Positions 7,766 through 8,672 of a stretch of 8,672 bases of DNA are shown piece after piece. This DNA comes from Arenicella sp. (GTDB lineage Bacteria; Pseudomonadota; Gammaproteobacteria; Arenicellales; Arenicellaceae), in NCBI GenBank assembly GCA_018677115.1, contig JAHHOC010000075.1, forward strand, positions 1-8,672. Direction: 5' to 3'. The notes beneath the pieces were generated by a model. The model was not told the DNA's origin and ran no database searches. It saw only the letters and a list, made by a program, of their open reading frames with translations. Positions within the stretch are counted from its first letter, which is position 1; the number at the start of each line of letters is the position of its first letter. The position numbers and the translations under genes are program-made.

Positions 7766-8672
7766 TCAGTTTAACAATATCCTGAAACGCGTACCGCTGG
7801 GGAGCCTGTCCTCAATGGACAGTTCACCACCATAAGCCTCAACTATGCCCTTCACAATGTGCAAACCCAGCCCATGTCCGGGAGTTTGACTGTCCAGTTT
7901 CACTCCGCGTTGCAATATCACCGACTTCAAATCGTCATCAATACCGGTTCCATCATCAGAAACATACACTTCGATTGCCGGGCGATGTGAGTTTGACGGT
8001 GCATTTCGAATCTCAACCTGCACTTGCCGGTCGGCCCACTTATAGGCGTTATCAAGCAGATTGCCAATCAATTCCATCCAGTCACCCTCGTCACCAAAAA
8101 ACTGCGTACGTGGTGCAATTTTGAGCTCTACATCAAGGTCCTTGTCACTATAGAGCTTGCTCAATGAAGCGATAATTTTCTCTGTCTGGCTGCTTATGTC
8201 CAAAGGTCTGGCGAAACGGCGGCGGCCAACAGCAGAAGCGCTGTGAAGCTGGTAGTCAATAATATTTTGCATTGCCGCCAACTGGTGCTCGGCCTCGTTT
8301 TTAGTGTTCTGGCCATAGTCCAGACCGCGTAACACCGCTAAAGGCGTTTTAAGGCTGTGAGCCAAATTCCCCAGCACTTCTTTTTGCCGATTGATACGCT
8401 GTTCTTCAAAGTTAAGCAGTTGATTTAGATTCTGCGTGAGCCGGCTGACTTCAGCTGGATAATCCTCATCAAAGCGGCGGCGTTCACCTTCTTCAATCTC
8501 GCTTACCTGCCGGGTTACCCTGACCAGGGGCTTAAGCGCCCATGACAACAATACCAAAAGCAAACTGATCAGCGAAAAGCCGAGGATTGACAGCCAGACC
8601 ACTATTTTGCGTTGATATTGGGCAAGCCGCGCAGCATAGCCACTGGTGCTTTCAGCGACCTGCACAGTAAAG
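7766..8672 (-). CDS. PhoQ-like sensor histidine kinase, N-terminus cut off by the window edge
   Basis: The reading frame is open to the right edge (visible start ...FTVQVAEST), so the N-terminal membrane helix and most of the sensor domain are outside. About 301 residues are seen. They comprise the end of a periplasmic region, one membrane helix (IVVWLSILGFSLISLLLVLL), a HAMP-like linker beginning LKPLVRV, and a dimerisation domain with NLAHSLKTPLAVL; the phospho-accepting His codon is at 8357-8359. The ATPase domain has NLLDNA (N box), DDGTGI (G1) and GHGLGLHIV (G2). HSLKTPLA, with Ser after the His instead of the usual Glu, is typical of PhoQ, which senses divalent cations or envelope stress with its partner PhoP. 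A response-regulator gene would be expected just beyond the edge. The first GTG (8663-8665) is an internal codon, not a real start. Confidence 0.9.
   Translation of the reverse strand, partial: FTVQVAESTSGYAARLAQYQRKIVVWLSILGFSLISLLLVLLSWALKPLVRVTRQVSEIEEGERRRFDEDYPAEVSRLTQNLNQLLNFEEQRINRQKEVLGNLAHSLKTPLAVLRGLDYGQNTKNEAEHQLAAMQNIIDYQLHSASAVGRRRFARPLDISSQTEKIIASLSKLYSDKDLDVELKIAPRTQFFGDEGDWMELIGNLLDNAYKWADRQVQVEIRNAPSNSHRPAIEVYVSDDGTGIDDDLKSVILQRGVKLDSQTPGHGLGLHIVKGIVEAYGGELSIEDRLPSGTRFRILLN

Noticed and set aside
7743..7768. Imperfect hairpin (TGAG/CTCA outer, ACC/GGT inner) spanning the rimO and kinase stop codons as a bidirectional terminator
   Set aside because: The short stems are broken by an unpaired internal loop and no T tract follows, so stability is doubtful.
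8663..8665. GTG as the start codon of the histidine kinase
   Set aside because: The frame stays open to the window edge, and the residues before and after fit the periplasmic part of a PhoQ-like sensor, so this is an internal Val codon.

Overview
The window looks like chromosomal DNA from a Gram-negative gammaproteobacterium. The tgt-yajC-secD order, the RimO sequence and a PhoQ-type histidine kinase all read as gammaproteobacterial. The style suggests a marine or environmental lineage (for example around Cellvibrionales), but that is an impression and was not tested by comparison. There is no sign of a plasmid, phage, insertion sequence, tRNA, rRNA or CRISPR array. Genes are packed tightly, and no gene-free stretch exceeds about 185 bases.

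Layout from left to right. (1) Positions 1-3121, minus strand: tgt, yajC and secD, read right to left. SecD runs off the left edge, and secF would be expected beyond it. This is the conserved tRNA-queuosine and Sec-translocon-accessory operon, here without queA directly upstream of tgt. (2) Positions 3131-3314: a divergent intergenic region with weak promoter-like signals on both strands. (3) Positions 3315-4376, plus strand: an exported protein that resembles the CotH family of atypical secreted kinases. (4) Positions 4382-6293, minus strand: a two-gene operon. It encodes a DUF4956-like polytopic membrane protein, then a PPP/calcineurin-like phosphatase with a probable lipoprotein signal. The two reading frames overlap. 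The phosphatase gene converges on the CotH-like gene with only 5 bases between the stop codons. (5) Positions 6294-6413: a divergent promoter region with a consensus -10 box for rimO and a 14-base palindrome near the start of the membrane-protein operon. (6) Positions 6414-7745, plus strand: rimO. (7) Positions 7766-8672, minus strand: the C-terminal part of a PhoQ-like sensor kinase, running off the right edge.

The housekeeping genes serve protein export (SecD, YajC), tRNA wobble modification (Tgt) and ribosomal protein S12 modification (RimO). The part worth a second look is the block at 3315-6293. It holds a candidate extracytoplasmic kinase-fold protein, a candidate extracytoplasmic protein phosphatase and a DUF4956-type membrane protein. 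From memory, DUF4956 and CotH genes are often neighbours in other bacteria, commonly with VTC polyphosphate-polymerase genes. The block may therefore be a variant of that association, with a phosphatase in place of the VTC enzyme. This functional link is inference, not something the sequence proves.
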